DNA from: Hymenolepis diminuta
Lineage: Eukaryota; Platyhelminthes; Cestoda; Cyclophyllidea; Hymenolepididae
DNA length: 64,000 nt
NCBI GenBank assembly: GCA_900708905.1
Contig: CAADRB010000004.1
Span: 4,796,376 to 4,860,375 of the forward strand
Direction of reading: 5' to 3'
The stretch's first letter is position 1; every line of letters starts with the position of its first letter. Shown here in pieces: positions 46,913-61,400 of this stretch. A model generated the notes under the pieces. That model ran no database searches, was not told the origin of the DNA, and worked only from the letters and a program-made list of their open reading frames with translations. The translations under genes and the position numbers were made by a program.

Positions 46913-49900
46913 ATGACTGATGTTGAAAGTATTTTGGCTCCACTGCGTGCTGATGTCCAAGCTCAGGTGTGTAATCCTATTTCTTACTCTTCCTTGTTGT
47001 TCAAATAGGGTGATCTTGTAAGACGCCTTAAAACAGAAAAGGCTAATGATTTGGATATCAAACGTGCTGTTACCGAGCTGAAGGCTCTAAAGAAAATCTT
47101 GGAGGAGAAGGAATTGGAGCTGACCAGGCAAGATCACAAAATTGATCGTTCAAAGTTGGAGGATCTGCTCAAGCAGAAATTCGTCTATGACCAATCCTTC
47201 TCGATTTACGGGGGTATCCAGGGTCTCTATGACTACGGACCAATTGGTTGCTCTATTAAAGCCAATATTCTCTCTGCTTGGCGTCAATTCTTTGTACTTG
47301 AAGAACAACTTCTTGAAGTGGACTGTTCCATGCTCACTCCCGAACCCGTTTTGAAGGCTTCCGGACATGTGGAACGTTTTACGGACTATATGGTTCGCGA
47401 CGCGATAACTGGTGAATGTTTCCGTGCCGATCATTTGGTTGAAGGTGCTCTTGAGGCGAAACGGGCTTTAAAGGGAACTAGTGAAACTGAGAAGAAGGAA
47501 ATCGACAAATATCTAGCTCAGGTCAGTTGATGCTTCTGAATTGGTTAATAAAATTCCTTTGGTCAGATTATAGCTTTTTTGTTGCTTAGATTGACAACTA
47601 TGGTGCGGAGGAGTTAGATGAATTGATTAAAAAATACGATGTTAAGTCGCCCACTACAAAAAATGACGTTACAGGCTCTCAAAAGTTTAATCTCATGTTT
47701 TCAACGTCTATTGGTCCAACTGGACAAGTTCAAGGGTAAGCTTATTTGGTTAATAACATTAAATGCTCTGCATATTATTGATAAAGTAACTTTTTTCAAT
47801 CTATACCGGGAAGAGGACATCACAAATTAATTCTTTATATTTAGGGTTTGGATTTTCATGTACTGTTTATTTTTAGAGTTGACTGAGATATCGTTTAATT
47901 ATTAAGCCCATTTAATTCGTCAAATTAGTATCAAGCAGTTAGAAATGCAGGTGTTTAGCTACCAATATTACAGTGAAAGGAGAAGGGTTAAATTGCAAGA
48001 TTTCTCACTTAAAAGTAAGCACCTGAATTTGACATCAGATAGTGTCAGTTAGGAAGTTCTTGGTTTGAAAAAAAACCGGAGTTCTACCTTCTTCTACTTG
48101 TATCGGATATCTTTTCACTAGCGAAGTTTTTCAATTCGTTTGGATTATCGTAATTAGGCATATTACAATTCAGTTCTAATCCGTCTGATGGCAGAAGTTT
48201 CTAAGTAGAAACTACCAAAATCCATATCTAAATGTGATTATAATTTTAACTTTTAACAGTTATGTCTTCGTAGTGTCGGATCGTTTAGTTGGTACAAGCT
48301 GGTTCTGTGGTCATCATCTTTATACTTTGCATGTGTTGAAGTGGCCTTCAATTTGATTGTTTTATTTTTTTTTAAAGTTATTATTTTACTTCTTTTGATG
48401 ATTTTTTTCAGGAAGTTAACTATCGATCGTTCATGTTTTTAGAAGACTTAGAGTATTAATTTTCAACCTCTTAGAATAATCAACCTTCAAATTTCCTATT
48501 ACTTATTGCGTCACACAATTAGTGCTTCATACTGCTAACTGGGATGTCTATATTATTAAGTTACTATCCATTAAACTCCTATCTACCCAAAGTTAGAAGG
48601 CGGGGATAATCGGGTACACCTTATTTGGTTAGTACAAAAGGGACCATGTTTTGGGTTGACTGTTTTACGTAGTTTTAACGGATAGCTCATAAACAAAGTA
48701 GGCTATTAGATCATACTTTGTTTCCTAAATTTAACACAGCACAAAAATCTTTCCACTTTGAGGGATCGCTGCAAATATACCTCATATTTAACTTTTTGTT
48801 GATTATTTCAGATTTCTAAGACCCGAAACAGCCCAGGGAATTTTTGTGAATTTCCAACGTCTCCTCCAATTCAACCAGGGGCGTCTGCCATTCGGTGCCG
48901 CTCAAATCGGCTCTGCCTTTAGAAATGAGATAAGCCCACGCTCAGGCATCATTCGAGTTCGTGAATTCACAATGGCTGAGATTGAGTTTTTTGTTGACCC
49001 CAAGGACAAAGCGCATCCGAAATTCGCTCAATACGCTGACCTCAAGTTGCCTCTATTTTCAGCCTGCGATCAAATGGATGGGAAGTCGACTCGCGAGGTC
49101 GCGCTTAAAGATGCTGTTGCTCAGGTTTGTCCTCTCCTTTGCTCCTTTTGAAATTTTCTACTTGTCTGAACCAGTTTTAAGAATAGTTACTGGGACATTT
49201 CATCAGTATGTCTATTCCCCTGTATATCAATTTTTATTTCAGTTTTACTCAGATTGTGAATTAATTCTCTTTTTTGAAGATTCTAGACTTGAGGTATTTT
49301 CATTTTCTCTCCGTTTTAAGACCCTCCTGTTAATTTGCATTTGTGCTAATATGAATTAGGGCTCAGGATATTTGGCTAATTCGTTATTAGTTTTAGGCCA
49401 ATGGTATTGAGGAAGTTTTTTTCGATTTCTGGAACGGATATTGCTGTTCAGTGTATATATGTATATGGGTTAAATTCGTACTTTTATTCTCTGTGGTGTT
49501 CAATATTTACCTCCTTCGTTTCAGCATCAACCCTAATATTATTTCACGTTTAAAAATTAGATTTGTTGATTTATTGATGCTGTGTTGATTTACTGGCGGT
49601 GAAAATAATTGAACAGTGCTTAGCTTAAGCTCCAACGGATATTGACTAAAGCAATTATGACTAAATCCGTTTTTCGCAAGTATTTGCTAGCTGCGATTGG
49701 TGTCTCACACATTCGATCAAGTGAGTTTTTTTCCGTTTTTATTTTGGAAGTTATGTTTGTTTCCTCTTTATGTAACTGATGTTAACTGTTTAGTGATTCA
49801 TTTTTGTTCCCCACTACCGTGCAGTAAGCTCCTGTTGATTTATATGTTCAAAATAAAACTTTTTATTAAAGGAAGTGCTCACATTACTTGACTTGAGTAG

Positions 49901-52900
49901 AGGGAAGGTATCCTTTTGTCACTCTTATCACAAACTCTTATTCCGCCGCCCTTCCTTTTGATTAGAATTGACCAGTGAGGTTAGCTATCCACATCACTGC
50001 ACAAGCAATCGATCTCGTGATCTTTGTCAGCCGACATACACGCTGACCACTGCAATTATGTATGCAAAATATATTTAGTAATTACCGGTCGTTAATGTTG
50101 CTGCTAGTCTATTGAAAATGTCCATGCTCTTCCTTTTGTGTTCGATTTTGCAACTTCTTTCTCTTGTCTTGATCGTTTTGGTATACTATTTAGGACCGCT
50201 TTTTTAATATTTATAACCCTTGGTTGCCGTATTTTGGACTTTCAACTATCAGAATAGCTTCTAATGTTGCATTCAAGATGATTCCCGATTTCATCATGCT
50301 CATACCGTATTCGCTGACTAGTATTCCTAAATTAATCAAACCTATTCTCTACCGAAGAAAATTGGCCTAGCTTCCGTTTGTTTCTACTTGTCTTGATAGA
50401 AAATAGGTAAAGAACCGATAACACAAAGCCGCAGATTCTGTCCAATTTTGCCAGATGAGTAATTCACATCATGAGTGGTCTCAGTCCAATTAACATGTGG
50501 GTGTATGCTGGCCCGGATGCAAAGGCAGGTAGTCTAGACAAGTATCCCCTCACCCCATCGGTACGGCCATACGTTATTTTCTCTTATGAAAAAAGTTAAT
50601 AAGGCGATCTTAGGATAACTGCGTTCTCACCGAATCTAGATTAACTGTAGCCTAGGAATATCTAGTTAGACAGATTTTTCATTGCTGCAGAACTAGAAGT
50701 CTGCATCGTGGAAGTCTTACTTTGCAAAAAAGTATAATACCCTTTCCAAAATTATCTTCAAGACTATATATAAATTTACGCAGAGCTCTCAATATTTCAT
50801 TGTTTTTTTTTGTCACCCAAAGTAGACCATTGGCATCATAGAGTCGGATTGTAAAACTTGGGTTTATTAATATTGACCATATCGGTAAATTATGGCGTTT
50901 ACTGTCGTCTCACGGCGCAATAACATTTTAAACAGTAAGTTATTTTGTATGACAAATAGATAGTATATTTGATCCTTTCCTGCTTCCGAATGGGGTTGCA
51001 ATTTTTATGATTCCTTATTTAGTCATTTTCTTTTCGCTCTGTTTTCGTTATAGCATTTCATCAAGCCCTCACTGACTCAAATAAATAAATGAATCAAAGC
51101 ATATGTGGGCGGAAAAATTTATAGTCGCATTATAAAAATTTGGTTCCAATCTATCATTTACGTTTTCTTTCTGTTCAAAAACTGAGATTTGATCGGTTAT
51201 TTCTTTGAAGGTAAGTTATACAAGACTTACTGTATATCAGTTAGTACAATTCTAAATATCCATTTGGTTTTAAAGGACGATTTATACGTTCATGGGAAGA
51301 AAAGTTATGAAATATTTATCAGTTTATTTGTCTCCTTGACATTAATTTTTAAAAATTTAATTGAATCTATCGATATTTTTCTGTGTAAATTGTTCATCTT
51401 GTCATCGATGAAGAAAATTGATTGTTGTTTAGAAATTGGGACTTGTATGGTTTTTGTTTCATGTGCTTGAGTCTTCCTTCTAATTCACTTGAATGCTCTT
51501 ACAGGGAATAATCGCAAATGAGACATTGGCCTACTTTATGGCCCGCATCTATCTCTTCCTTTACATGGTCGGCGTGAAACCTGACCGTTGTCGTTTCCGT
51601 CAACATATGAAGAATGAGATGGCCCACTACGCCTGCGATTGTTGGGATGCCGAATGTCTCACTACTTATGGTTGGATAGAGTGTGTTGGCTGTGCCGATC
51701 GAAGCTGTTATGATCTCTCTCAACATCATAAAGCCACCGGGGTTCGACTGGTTGCTGAAAAACTCCTGCCTGAGCCTGTAAAAATTAAGATGGTTCAATG
51801 TGTGCCGAACAAGGGTAAGATTGGCAAGACTTTTCGTGCAGAGGCGGCCCAGATTTTCAAGGCCTTTGAAATGTTTTCTTCAGAGGAAAACCTCAAACTC
51901 AAGGAAGAATTGGCCAAGGTTAAGTAAGAGATGTCTTCTATTTTTTCAGCTTTTCAGATTTTGTGTTGTTAAATTCTTTCTACTCTAGAAAGTATACGCT
52001 CTCTGTTAACGGTTCCAACTTTGAAATCACTCCTGATATGGTCACTGTTAAGGAAGAAGATGTGACAATGCATGGTTTGTAGAAATTCTAGCATTTATTT
52101 CTTGACCCTGATAGCCTTTTATACTATTTTAACTTCCACTCTACCATTGTTTTAGTTGAGGAGATCGTACCCAGTGTTATTGAGCCTTCCTTTGGAATTG
52201 GCCGTATCATGTACTCTATTTTAGAGCACAACTTCCATACTCGTGAAAATGACGAACAGAGAACTGTAAGTTCGATTCGTAGTGCGGATATTCTTTTCTT
52301 GAGTTGAATTGATCAAGATTTCTGTTTAACTCGCTGTCACGAAGCAAAAACCAAAAAATGGAAGCATTAAATGCAACTAGATCATTAAATATTAGGTCCA
52401 TTTTAACAAAAATGATCAGTTAATTTTCGTATTATAAATTAAGATTAGGATATAAAAGTGTATAATTTCAAGTATCGTAATTATCAGACGCAGTGGAAGA
52501 TAAATTGAGAGGTTGAAAAGGAAGGATATCTCTGGAACTCGAATTAAAATTTGCTCTTATTTGTCCTTAACATTTTTAGGATACGTGAGATGTTCATGTT
52601 TACTATACTTTTCAAGACAAATAAACCCAATCGCACTGATCCTCGTGAATGAAAAATTGCATTCTCGCAGTTTCATGGTTACAATCTAGCCCTTATTTGT
52701 TTGGTGTCAGAAGAGAGCTAACATCTGCGATTGTGTAGGTTTAAAGAATGTGTGGTTGCACCGCCCCTATCTTCATTTCTTCATAGCGTTTACCTCGTGT
52801 TGCTAGGATTTACATTATTGAAACTAGCTGAAACCTTTTAGACCTCACTGATCATTTAACATAACTTTTGAATTCCAACAATCTTACTGATGAAGTGATT

Positions 52901-54684
52901 CGTTTTCTCATCGGAATCTATTATTTTATGCTCATCCCTGTTATCTAACAAAGTAAGATCCGATTTGTGAAATAAGTGATGGTGAATCTATAAGTGCATT
53001 TAAACCATCATTCATGAAAACCAATTAAATTGTCCCTGAATTGTCTAGAAAATAAAACGAAATGAACTTTTCAAGTGTCCTCAATGTTAAAATGACAAAG
53101 AGTTTCAGCAAAATCTTTAAAGATAGACGTCTTATTTTAATTTTTCATACTTTCTTATAAATATATCATTAAAAGTTTCACATCTTTGTGTTCAAATAGT
53201 CTTTTTAATGCGATCATTAACTGATTCTTTTCTGTTGATCATGTGGACTAAACGTAAAGTCTAGGGGAATCTTTTTTTAATGCATTCGAATGTTCCATTC
53301 AAACGTGAGTTTTCATTTTGATTGTTTGCACTCTTTATCAATGCTACATTTTGGCTGGATTTTCATAATTGTGCAAAATTGTTAGAAATGATCGTTGATG
53401 AAGTATTTATCGCTTTTATATGTTACAAATAATTGGAAAGATTTCATTTTTCAGTGTTAATCTCATTTATGTACAATTTGATTTTATTTATCCTGTAATA
53501 TTATTATTGTCCTAAAAGTTTTAATCACAGGGGATTATCTGAATAGAAGAACAGCAAACGAGTCCAATAAGGTATGAAATTAAGTGAGTCAATAATAAAT
53601 TGTCACTGAACTCGGACACCACACACCTTGAATTATGGAAGCGGTAAGGTATCATTAGGAGTATAACTTACTTTATAGTGTCCTAATGTTTAACTTTCTT
53701 GAACTGACTCCCAAATTCATGGATAAGATCAAGTCCACGACATTCACTTAGTATGCATTGTGAAAATACCAGTTAAAATAGTTCATTGTTTTTTGATATC
53801 TCCAACTCTTCTACTGTTTATTTAATGTGTTGTTTAGTGAGTATAATTTCACTATTTCAACAGACACCTTTACGTTTTCAGTTCCTCTCCCTTCCACCAA
53901 TAATCGCGCCTTACAAGTGCTCTGTCCTCCCGCTTTCTTCTCATCAAGATTTCACTCCTTATGTTCGCGAACTCTGTAAGTCTCGATCTCTTCGCTTTCC
54001 GCTATTTCCTTTCTCAATACTTATGTTCACTTTCGTTTTTCAGCTGAGAAGTTGACTCGTGTTGGAATTTCTCATCGTGTTGATGAGAGCGGCGGATCGA
54101 TTGGACGTAGGTACGCCCGAACTGACCAGATTGCTATTCCCTATGGTATCACCATTGACTTTGACACGATCAATCAGAAACCACCATCGGCTACACTTCG
54201 TGAAAGAGATACCATGAAACAGATCCGTGTACCGGTAAGCCCTGATTGATTTCCTATTTTACTCCGCCTTGATTGTCCTAAATAACATCGAGGCACTATT
54301 ATTATTGGAAAACTAATGAACAAGATAAGAATGAAAAGATAATTAGATCTGTAAGAGTAAAATAGAAAGGCGAACAGAGAAATATTAAAGAGTATATATT
54401 TATCCACTGTGCGTTCATGTTTCTTAAAATACTTCTAATTCCCCAGCAGCAGTGCACTTCGTGGCTTGCAATTGGTCGTACACCTATGAGAAATTAATGT
54501 TTAACTCCTAACTAGGTAGACTTGCATATTTACGCTATGCATTTCTTTATTTCTGACATGCTTTTGTCTATTTCAGTTGGAAGATTTGCCCGAGTTGGTG
54601 AGTGATCTATCCAATGGAATTGTCTCTTGGGCCGACGCGCTTGCAAACTACCCGAACTTCGAGCAGCAAGAGGCTAGCAAGTAG
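46760..54684 (+). CDS. GARS1: Glycyl-tRNA synthetase, mitochondrial and cytosolic forms, 10 exons
   Basis: This class II synthetase charges tRNA-Gly. Exons: 46760-46966, 47009-47521, 47590-47735, 48812-49124, 51505-51923, 51989-52074, 52156-52265, 53882-53975, 54044-54234, 54577-54684. The frame gives 728 residues from the first ATG and 677 from the in-frame ATG at 46913. Human forms are 739 and 685. Order of parts: a presequence at 1-51, a WHEP RNA-binding helix pair at about 58-115, and the catalytic core with [16 protein letters not shown] at 292-298, motif 2 around [10 protein letters not shown] at 325-334 and motif 3 EPSFGIGR at 571-578. The C-terminal anticodon-binding domain follows, with [19 protein letters not shown]. 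Cysteine-rich [11 protein letters not shown] is typical of eukaryotic GARS. Introns of 42-81 nt mix with introns of 1-2.4 kb. The N-terminal extension suggests dual targeting. Confidence 0.96.
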
Positions 54685-54709
54685 AATGCTGCTTAGTTGT
54701 TCGTGTTGC

Positions 54710-54715
54710 ATTAAA
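54710..54715 (+). terminator. Poly(A) signal ATTAAA of GARS
   Basis: ATTAAA occurs 26 bp after the GARS stop codon at 54682-54684. It is the commonest variant of the AATAAA signal. No other signal is nearer. Confidence 0.5.
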
Positions 54716-55277
54716 TTAATAACGATGATATAATGGATTTTTCGACCGGTTGGAGTTGTTTTTGCCTTGTTATTTATGCAGTAAATTATGTTGCTAAACT
54801 GTAATTCATTGGAAATAGCTTGTTGGATCAAGGAGAAAGCCTGTGTTGTCTAGATCCCATATTCGTACAGTATGTGGCCAGTTAAAAGTTTTTGTGGGCA
54901 GACTCCAACGCCTTATTGGGGATGAATGGAAACGTTAATGAGAAGGCCAGAAAGATTTTTTATTGCGCATGGAACCAAGGTGTCCAGGTCTGCTAATCAA
55001 AATACGCTCAAGTAGGAACAAATATCTGCAGTTTTGTTGCGGAAGTGGCTTGAATAGAATAGGTGTTTAATAGAGAAATGGGATACTGTGGTCTGAATGT
55101 AAATGGCGAAGGGAAGGAAGCACAAGTATATAAAAAGTTCCACGCAGCTCGTGTCGTTAGGTGTTTGTCTGGGCTACTCGATAGTATTGGCGACGCCTCG
55201 GACGTTGGTTGGCTCTTCTTCCGAGACGGGTAGAGATGTACAAAAGGGAGAGAACATTATTTGGTGATTAATACTGT

Positions 55278-55402
55278 AGTAACGTTAAGTTTACCGTAGC
55301 CACATCGATCGAATATTTGGAATAGGTCAAGCCACTCATGTCAGATCGGTTTGGAGGTGGCAAGCTAGCCACTCGAATTTACTAATAGGTAAATTAGGTT
55401 TA
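55278..55402 (+). repeat. Dispersed repeat family 2, copy 2
   Basis: This is homologous to 29787-29917. CCACATCGATCGA, GGTCAAGCC, CTCATGTCAGATC, GGAGGTGGCAAGCTAGCCA and GTAAATTAGGTTTA follow in the same order. The preceding 150 bp contain GC-rich segments that I could not match to copy 1. The element borders therefore remain open. Confidence 0.75.
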
Positions 55403-58400
55403 TTTACTTTTACTTATTATCACTTATGTCTGATCTTCCCCAGGTATAAATCGACTGTAGCTAAGCCATACCCATTGAGCACATGAATAATAGCGGTACG
55501 AATTAGATCTCTTAGCACTGAAACAGTGCATATGAGCTTTGTATTATCAAAAAATGCATACTCACAAATTAGCCGGGGCATAATTTTTTGATCCTATTAA
55601 AAATTTGTTATTAAACGGCATTCATAGTGTTAGAAGAAATGATAACTATTTTCCCCCACTCTCAATATTTCTTCTATGAATAAAAATGTAGTTTCTTTCT
55701 TTATTTCCCACCGATAAAAGGCATTTGATAATTATTCTTATTTGTTTAAGCTGAAACCGATTAAGAGCGAGTTTTGTTAATACACTCGTGTTGACTATAA
55801 CGTGTCTTCTCATCTGCCTTGGGTTATTAGCTTCCGTATTGAGTTGTTATATTACCGAGTTTTCCAGATTGTTGGCTCCGCGAGGTTACTACCAGAACTC
55901 CTAGTTGGTTACGTTATAGCAGATAGCATTAGTTCATTAATGTTATGCTTACGTGTTCACCAAGACTGAGTTGACATAATTTTAATATACATTCCTCTAA
56001 ATTGCTGGTTTTCTACATGCATAATTGTGATAAGGGCAAGTTTCAAAGATCTAAAGGGAAGCTCATAATGTGCGAAATATTAGACATCGTTTTAATCGAA
56101 ACATTAATTAGCTGGGAAATGTAAAAAATGGAAAATTTGACGGAAGCTTAATAATCTAAATGGATTAATCAAAAATATTCTTTGTTCCATGTTATCTATG
56201 TGAATGAACTGTAGAGATAGCTATCTTAAATCTTCCATGGTTGGACAAGGAGTACTTTCAGTTTTAGGCATTTGTTGAACAATTTAGTGGTAATCAGAAA
56301 ATCATCTTTGCTGATTACCTTTATTGAACTCTGTCATCCTTTACTTGGACACCAGTATATACGTCTGAAGACATCAGCGTCCAAGTCGTCCACCAGCCGT
56401 ACCAGGTCCAGAGCATGCTCTACTCTTTATATCCTGATAGTTGGTCTATGCAAAAATGTTATCGGTCTGGTTGTGGGTTAAAATTGGATTCCTTTTTTAC
56501 ATTTATTCCACTTGCTTAACCATTCAATCTTTACCAACAAATTATATTGGGTCAATGGTACCTGTAGCCGTATATATAATGTAGTGGTAACCAAGTTTTA
56601 TATACAGTTGGAAAACTAGTCTTTTTAATTATCGATGGGTAGGGAAAAATGGGTTTATGTAAGAAAACCTAGTCACTTGAATTCAGCCGGTGATGCTTAC
56701 AAATAAAAGAAATGTATTAAAGAGGAAGGGACTCTGATCCTCATTATTACGGCAGCGAAGACTCGATATTGCATATAGAATTAAGTTGATGCTTGGTGCT
56801 AACTGACATCTATTTGACCGACTTTAATAGATAAAATAACGAATGTACATACTATAAACAGATTATTACAAAAGTTATTTATGAAGGAAATTATCATTCA
56901 AAAGTTAAAGAAATCCATTAGGGTCTAAGTGGAATACAATAAAGTCGAAACGACCTGTTTACACCAAATGCTGAAATATCAATAGTGCTGGTTATCAATT
57001 TCATCTGCTTATCACAATTTTCATGTAATGTCATGTAAAATACACCAACATTAATACTTATATGAATAGTCAAACAAATGTGAAAAAATATTTTAATAAT
57101 CATTCCGTCGATTTCCGCTAGTTACTTGCATGAAGCTAAGATGAATTCTGAAGATTGCAATTGTGTTTGTGTACGTTATTTTCAACGAGGCAATTCTCCG
57201 GAGTGAAAATATGCAAATTAAGCGAAGGAGTAGTACGAAAATGTGTATATACAAGGCAAAGAAACCGAATAGTTTTCACACTGGGAATATTATATTATTG
57301 CAACACTTCAAAAAGGTACCGAAATGGACGGAATATTACTAACCATTCCTAATAAAGGAATATAAGTCAGATACCGAGAGAGGTTAAAACAAATAACAAT
57401 TTTTATTCAATTTATTAAAACCCTGTAAATAAATTTTAAGGTAAAATAAGAAATCAAATTTAATTTTACTTATCTAAATTATATTTATCCTGGTTGTTAC
57501 TTCATGAGAATGCTTAATATGTTAGAGTACTTCGGCAATTGTTGCAAGGTCAAATAGCATTACTGCATAAATCAACGACGGTTGCGGTCAATATTCGTTG
57601 TGAGTTCCTTCATTTGTTTTACTTTTGAATATTAATGCGTTTATTTTAATAAAAATAACTTGAATATATTAAAATTTTGTTTGTTACGGTATTCTTAGTA
57701 AGTATATTAATTTTAATTTGAAAATTCTCATTTTAAGCGTCAGTCAGTTTCAGTTTCGGAGAAATTAAACTCGTTTGGATCTAAAAATGCACCCAAATCA
57801 TTTTTTCTGCCTTTGTTTTTTGATATATTCATTGTTGATTTTTAATTATTTGTATCAGATTGCAATATATGAATAAAATGTACTGATTATTATTATTTTT
57901 CACTATTCACATCCGGTCGTTCTCAATCTTGCCATGTATTTCGTTTACTAATTGTTTAATAATTCTGTCGAGTGCAATTTTAAGGCATAATATACCAATT
58001 CATCAAAATGGCTGGTTTTTAATCCGATTGATTTTCATTATTTCCCTCTTATATTTATTGATTTACTCAACTTGCAGATAATACACGAGATAAAGAAATA
58101 TTTTGTATGTTTCTCACTTTCTTGAATAATAGCGTATAATTATAATCCACAACATTTTTCAGCTCTTTGATCAAAAAATCATTTATTTTATCTGCTCTTC
58201 CTTTTTCCTATTTGCCCACTTTGATTTACTTGAAGTGTTTGAGTTTCTCGAATGAGAACACTTTTCAATCAAAATTCATTTATTTGTCACTTATCTACCT
58301 ATATGTTCTCAATGTATGATATCTATATTTATCCATGCAGGATTTTTATGGCACGTATACTTAAATTTCATCTGATACCCCTTTCCTCACGTAATTTAAT

Positions 58401-61400
58401 TACTTCAAATTTTGGCATGCGGTTTTGGAAATACACGGGTTATATATACTCCTACATTTATGTGAGAAATTTCAATTAAGGTGAAATTTTATTAACGGTT
58501 GAATGATGGATTTATGTTTAAGGAAAAAATACCGACGGTTTCACCGAAATGGGTACGCCTTTTTCTCCTGTCTTGAATGATCAGATGTTTAATGATATAA
58601 TTCTTTTTGCTCAACTCTTTTAATCCTTGTCTCCTTGTGACTCTTAATCGTGTTATTTGACTTAAACTAGTAAACAATTGATTCTTAATATGTGAAAGAA
58701 CGATGCTTTAGGTGTTTTGTTTATCTGGCACTAATAAGCCTTAGTGTACCGAATGTAAATCAATGCCGATTTATAACAGCACAACTGAGTCTAGGCTATC
58801 GGAGGTCGATAATTAATTGCATCTGGTTTAGGCGCACAAGAGATTTGTATATTCATAAATACCTACACTCTAGTAATGACATCAAAATTGATTGAAAGGT
58901 GTGGGTGTAGAAAACGTGTCCTTTTGAGTTCTGCTCTAACTTGAATATGTGTGTTTTCATATTCAATTTCTGTGTCTTCTCGATTAAGCATTGGAAATAA
59001 TTTATACGTGAGTATCAAAAAATAAGTCATATAACATCAATTGAAATATTTTTCCTATCTCCTTAGCAGTTCTCAGTTGGAAAATCTAAACTTCGTTGTA
59101 CCTAAACTGCGGTGCAATGGGTTTAAAAAGTTCATAGATTGTCGAATTAAATGAACTGGATTGGGCATGGAAGACATGCAAAAAGTTTCAATTAGTACGT
59201 TCACTAATTCAAACATCAGACCTGGTAGAAAAATAGGAGAACAAGTGGAAGACACCGGTTGAATGAAAGGATTCTCATTCCATTCCGATGCAATATTGTT
59301 TATCTATAAAAAAATTTGAACAAATTGCGAAGTTACATCGTTTATTTAGCTTTTTCGATTTAATAAAATGGAGAGTGAATTTTTGTTAAATAATCGGGTT
59401 GTAAAGAGAAGCGTATATCTTTCACTAATACATAAACTGAAAGCGAGAAATAGAGGATAAAATTATTGGATTCTGGGCCCGAATATCTCAGAAGATCTTT
59501 ATTTGTGATTGAGGTCTCTTTGTATTGTAGGATGCCTTACTTCGAAACACCTAGACTTGGTTGCTAAGTGTTTAATAAAATGTAAATTGTATATTGGTTT
59601 TCATGAATGGAGGCTAGTATTCTTTTGTATATCCTTCACGAGCCAGGCCTAATGTGTTAATTACATAAGAAATCGAACAGATTGCACTGTTTAAGTTTAT
59701 TAGGTTTTTTAATAAAGATAATTTTCCATCTTTATAGTTTTTTAACTGTTAGTCTGTGAAATCTAAGGCCTTCATATCTGGTTTTAATAGATATCGTTAA
59801 ACTATTACAAGTTATATTTGTGATGTTATCTCGAATCGGTAGACCAAATCTCCTATTGAAGTTTGTATCCTGTCTTAAATAGAGGACTCATCGTATGGTC
59901 TGCATATTCCTTCTGTTTATAAATTGTCTCTTGAACTTAAGGCAAACAGATCTATTCTTACGCCTACCAAAAGAGGGGCCTTCAGTCTCTTTCTCTAACC
60001 TTAAAGTTAGAGTTGGCAATTAGGCGCCCCCAGGATGAGTCTTTAACTATCTCTACCTTTCGGTTAGTGGTTTAGTACTGTGAAATATCAATCAGCAGTA
60101 CGAAATGTCAAAATTTTGCGATACAACAACGTAAAGTACATACTTTTAGAGCGAATGCGTTTGTTATTATATTTTATATCTAAAATTTTTCGTGAAATTC
60201 ATTCTAAAGAATTTCTATTAAATAAAATTGGCCTGAATTTTTTTTATAAACATTCATTAAATGGAATTATAGCTAATTAAAAATATTCTTACATTACAAA
60301 GTGTGAACCAAGACAGCTATATTCGTTTACCAGGTTTGTTCCTCAGTCAGTTTGATTTCTAGTCATTTTTCAGGTCAAAGGTCAAATTTGTTGTTTATTA
60401 TATAATCAATGGAATAATTTGCCTTCACATTATTTCAACTAAAGTTCGCTTTTGGAGACCTATCACTTATGAAAAGTGATTGGAAACATCACCTTCAAAT
60501 TATAGATCGTTAAATTGGGATGCAGCATAAATGAATGATCGTCTTTTGTGTATTTTGGACCGTAGCTTCGACTTGTAATGATCTGTTCTAGAGATCACGA
60601 TCATTAAAGCAGTCATTTTGTAATGAGTATTTTCGTTTTCCTTTTCAAAGAGGTGTCTCCAATTCGGAAATATTAATCGCAAAAAAATTTAGAAGAATGG
60701 TTGGATTGCAGAATCGGGTATACTATGATCGTTTAATTTTAATACTTTTCAGTTGCCTGAAGTTGTTGATCAACCACTCAAATTAATCAACAAATTAATT
60801 AACGAGAAGGAACCTTGAATTTTGAACAGTAGATCACTAAATCATGACAATCTAGGCTATATTCAAACATTGGCAAGTGATGATCAGATTTCGAAAGATC
60901 CTTTTGATGCCCAGAATCTATTTTCGATTTCTAATCAATCCTTAATACTTATTAGATTGGCTTAAAGTTATTTGTTTTTAGAAGCTTTCTCACAATGAAA
61001 AATTGTAATTTTTTTACAATCTAAAATTTTTGCATTGTATGAATTCAATACTATCTACTAATATGATTTTATGACAGTGATTCCTTTATCTCGAATATAA
61101 ATAGCGAATTCAAGTTTCTCGGCTGAGTTTTGATAAGACGTGACGGCAATAAAAGTTTCAATCTAACGAAGATACTTACCTTGTACTTATTCTAATAAAT
61201 CGATGTTTTAACTGGAATACACCTTCAAAGGTTATTTCGAGGTCACGCCAAAGATCAGATAATAAGATTATTTTTTGCGAAATTGTCGTATATTTATACT
61301 TATTTCCCTGAGGCTATTCATTTTAGATATGCGGTCACGTATTTTCTCTTCTCAATATTAAAAGTCCCACGATTGGATCATCTGATTCACTATGCCCAAA

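Noticed and set aside
47150..47434. 94-codon minus-strand frame opposite GARS exon 2
   Set aside because: It is a shadow of the conserved GARS coding sequence.
51499..51798. 99-codon minus-strand frame opposite GARS exon 5
   Set aside because: It is a shadow of the GARS exon with no independent evidence.
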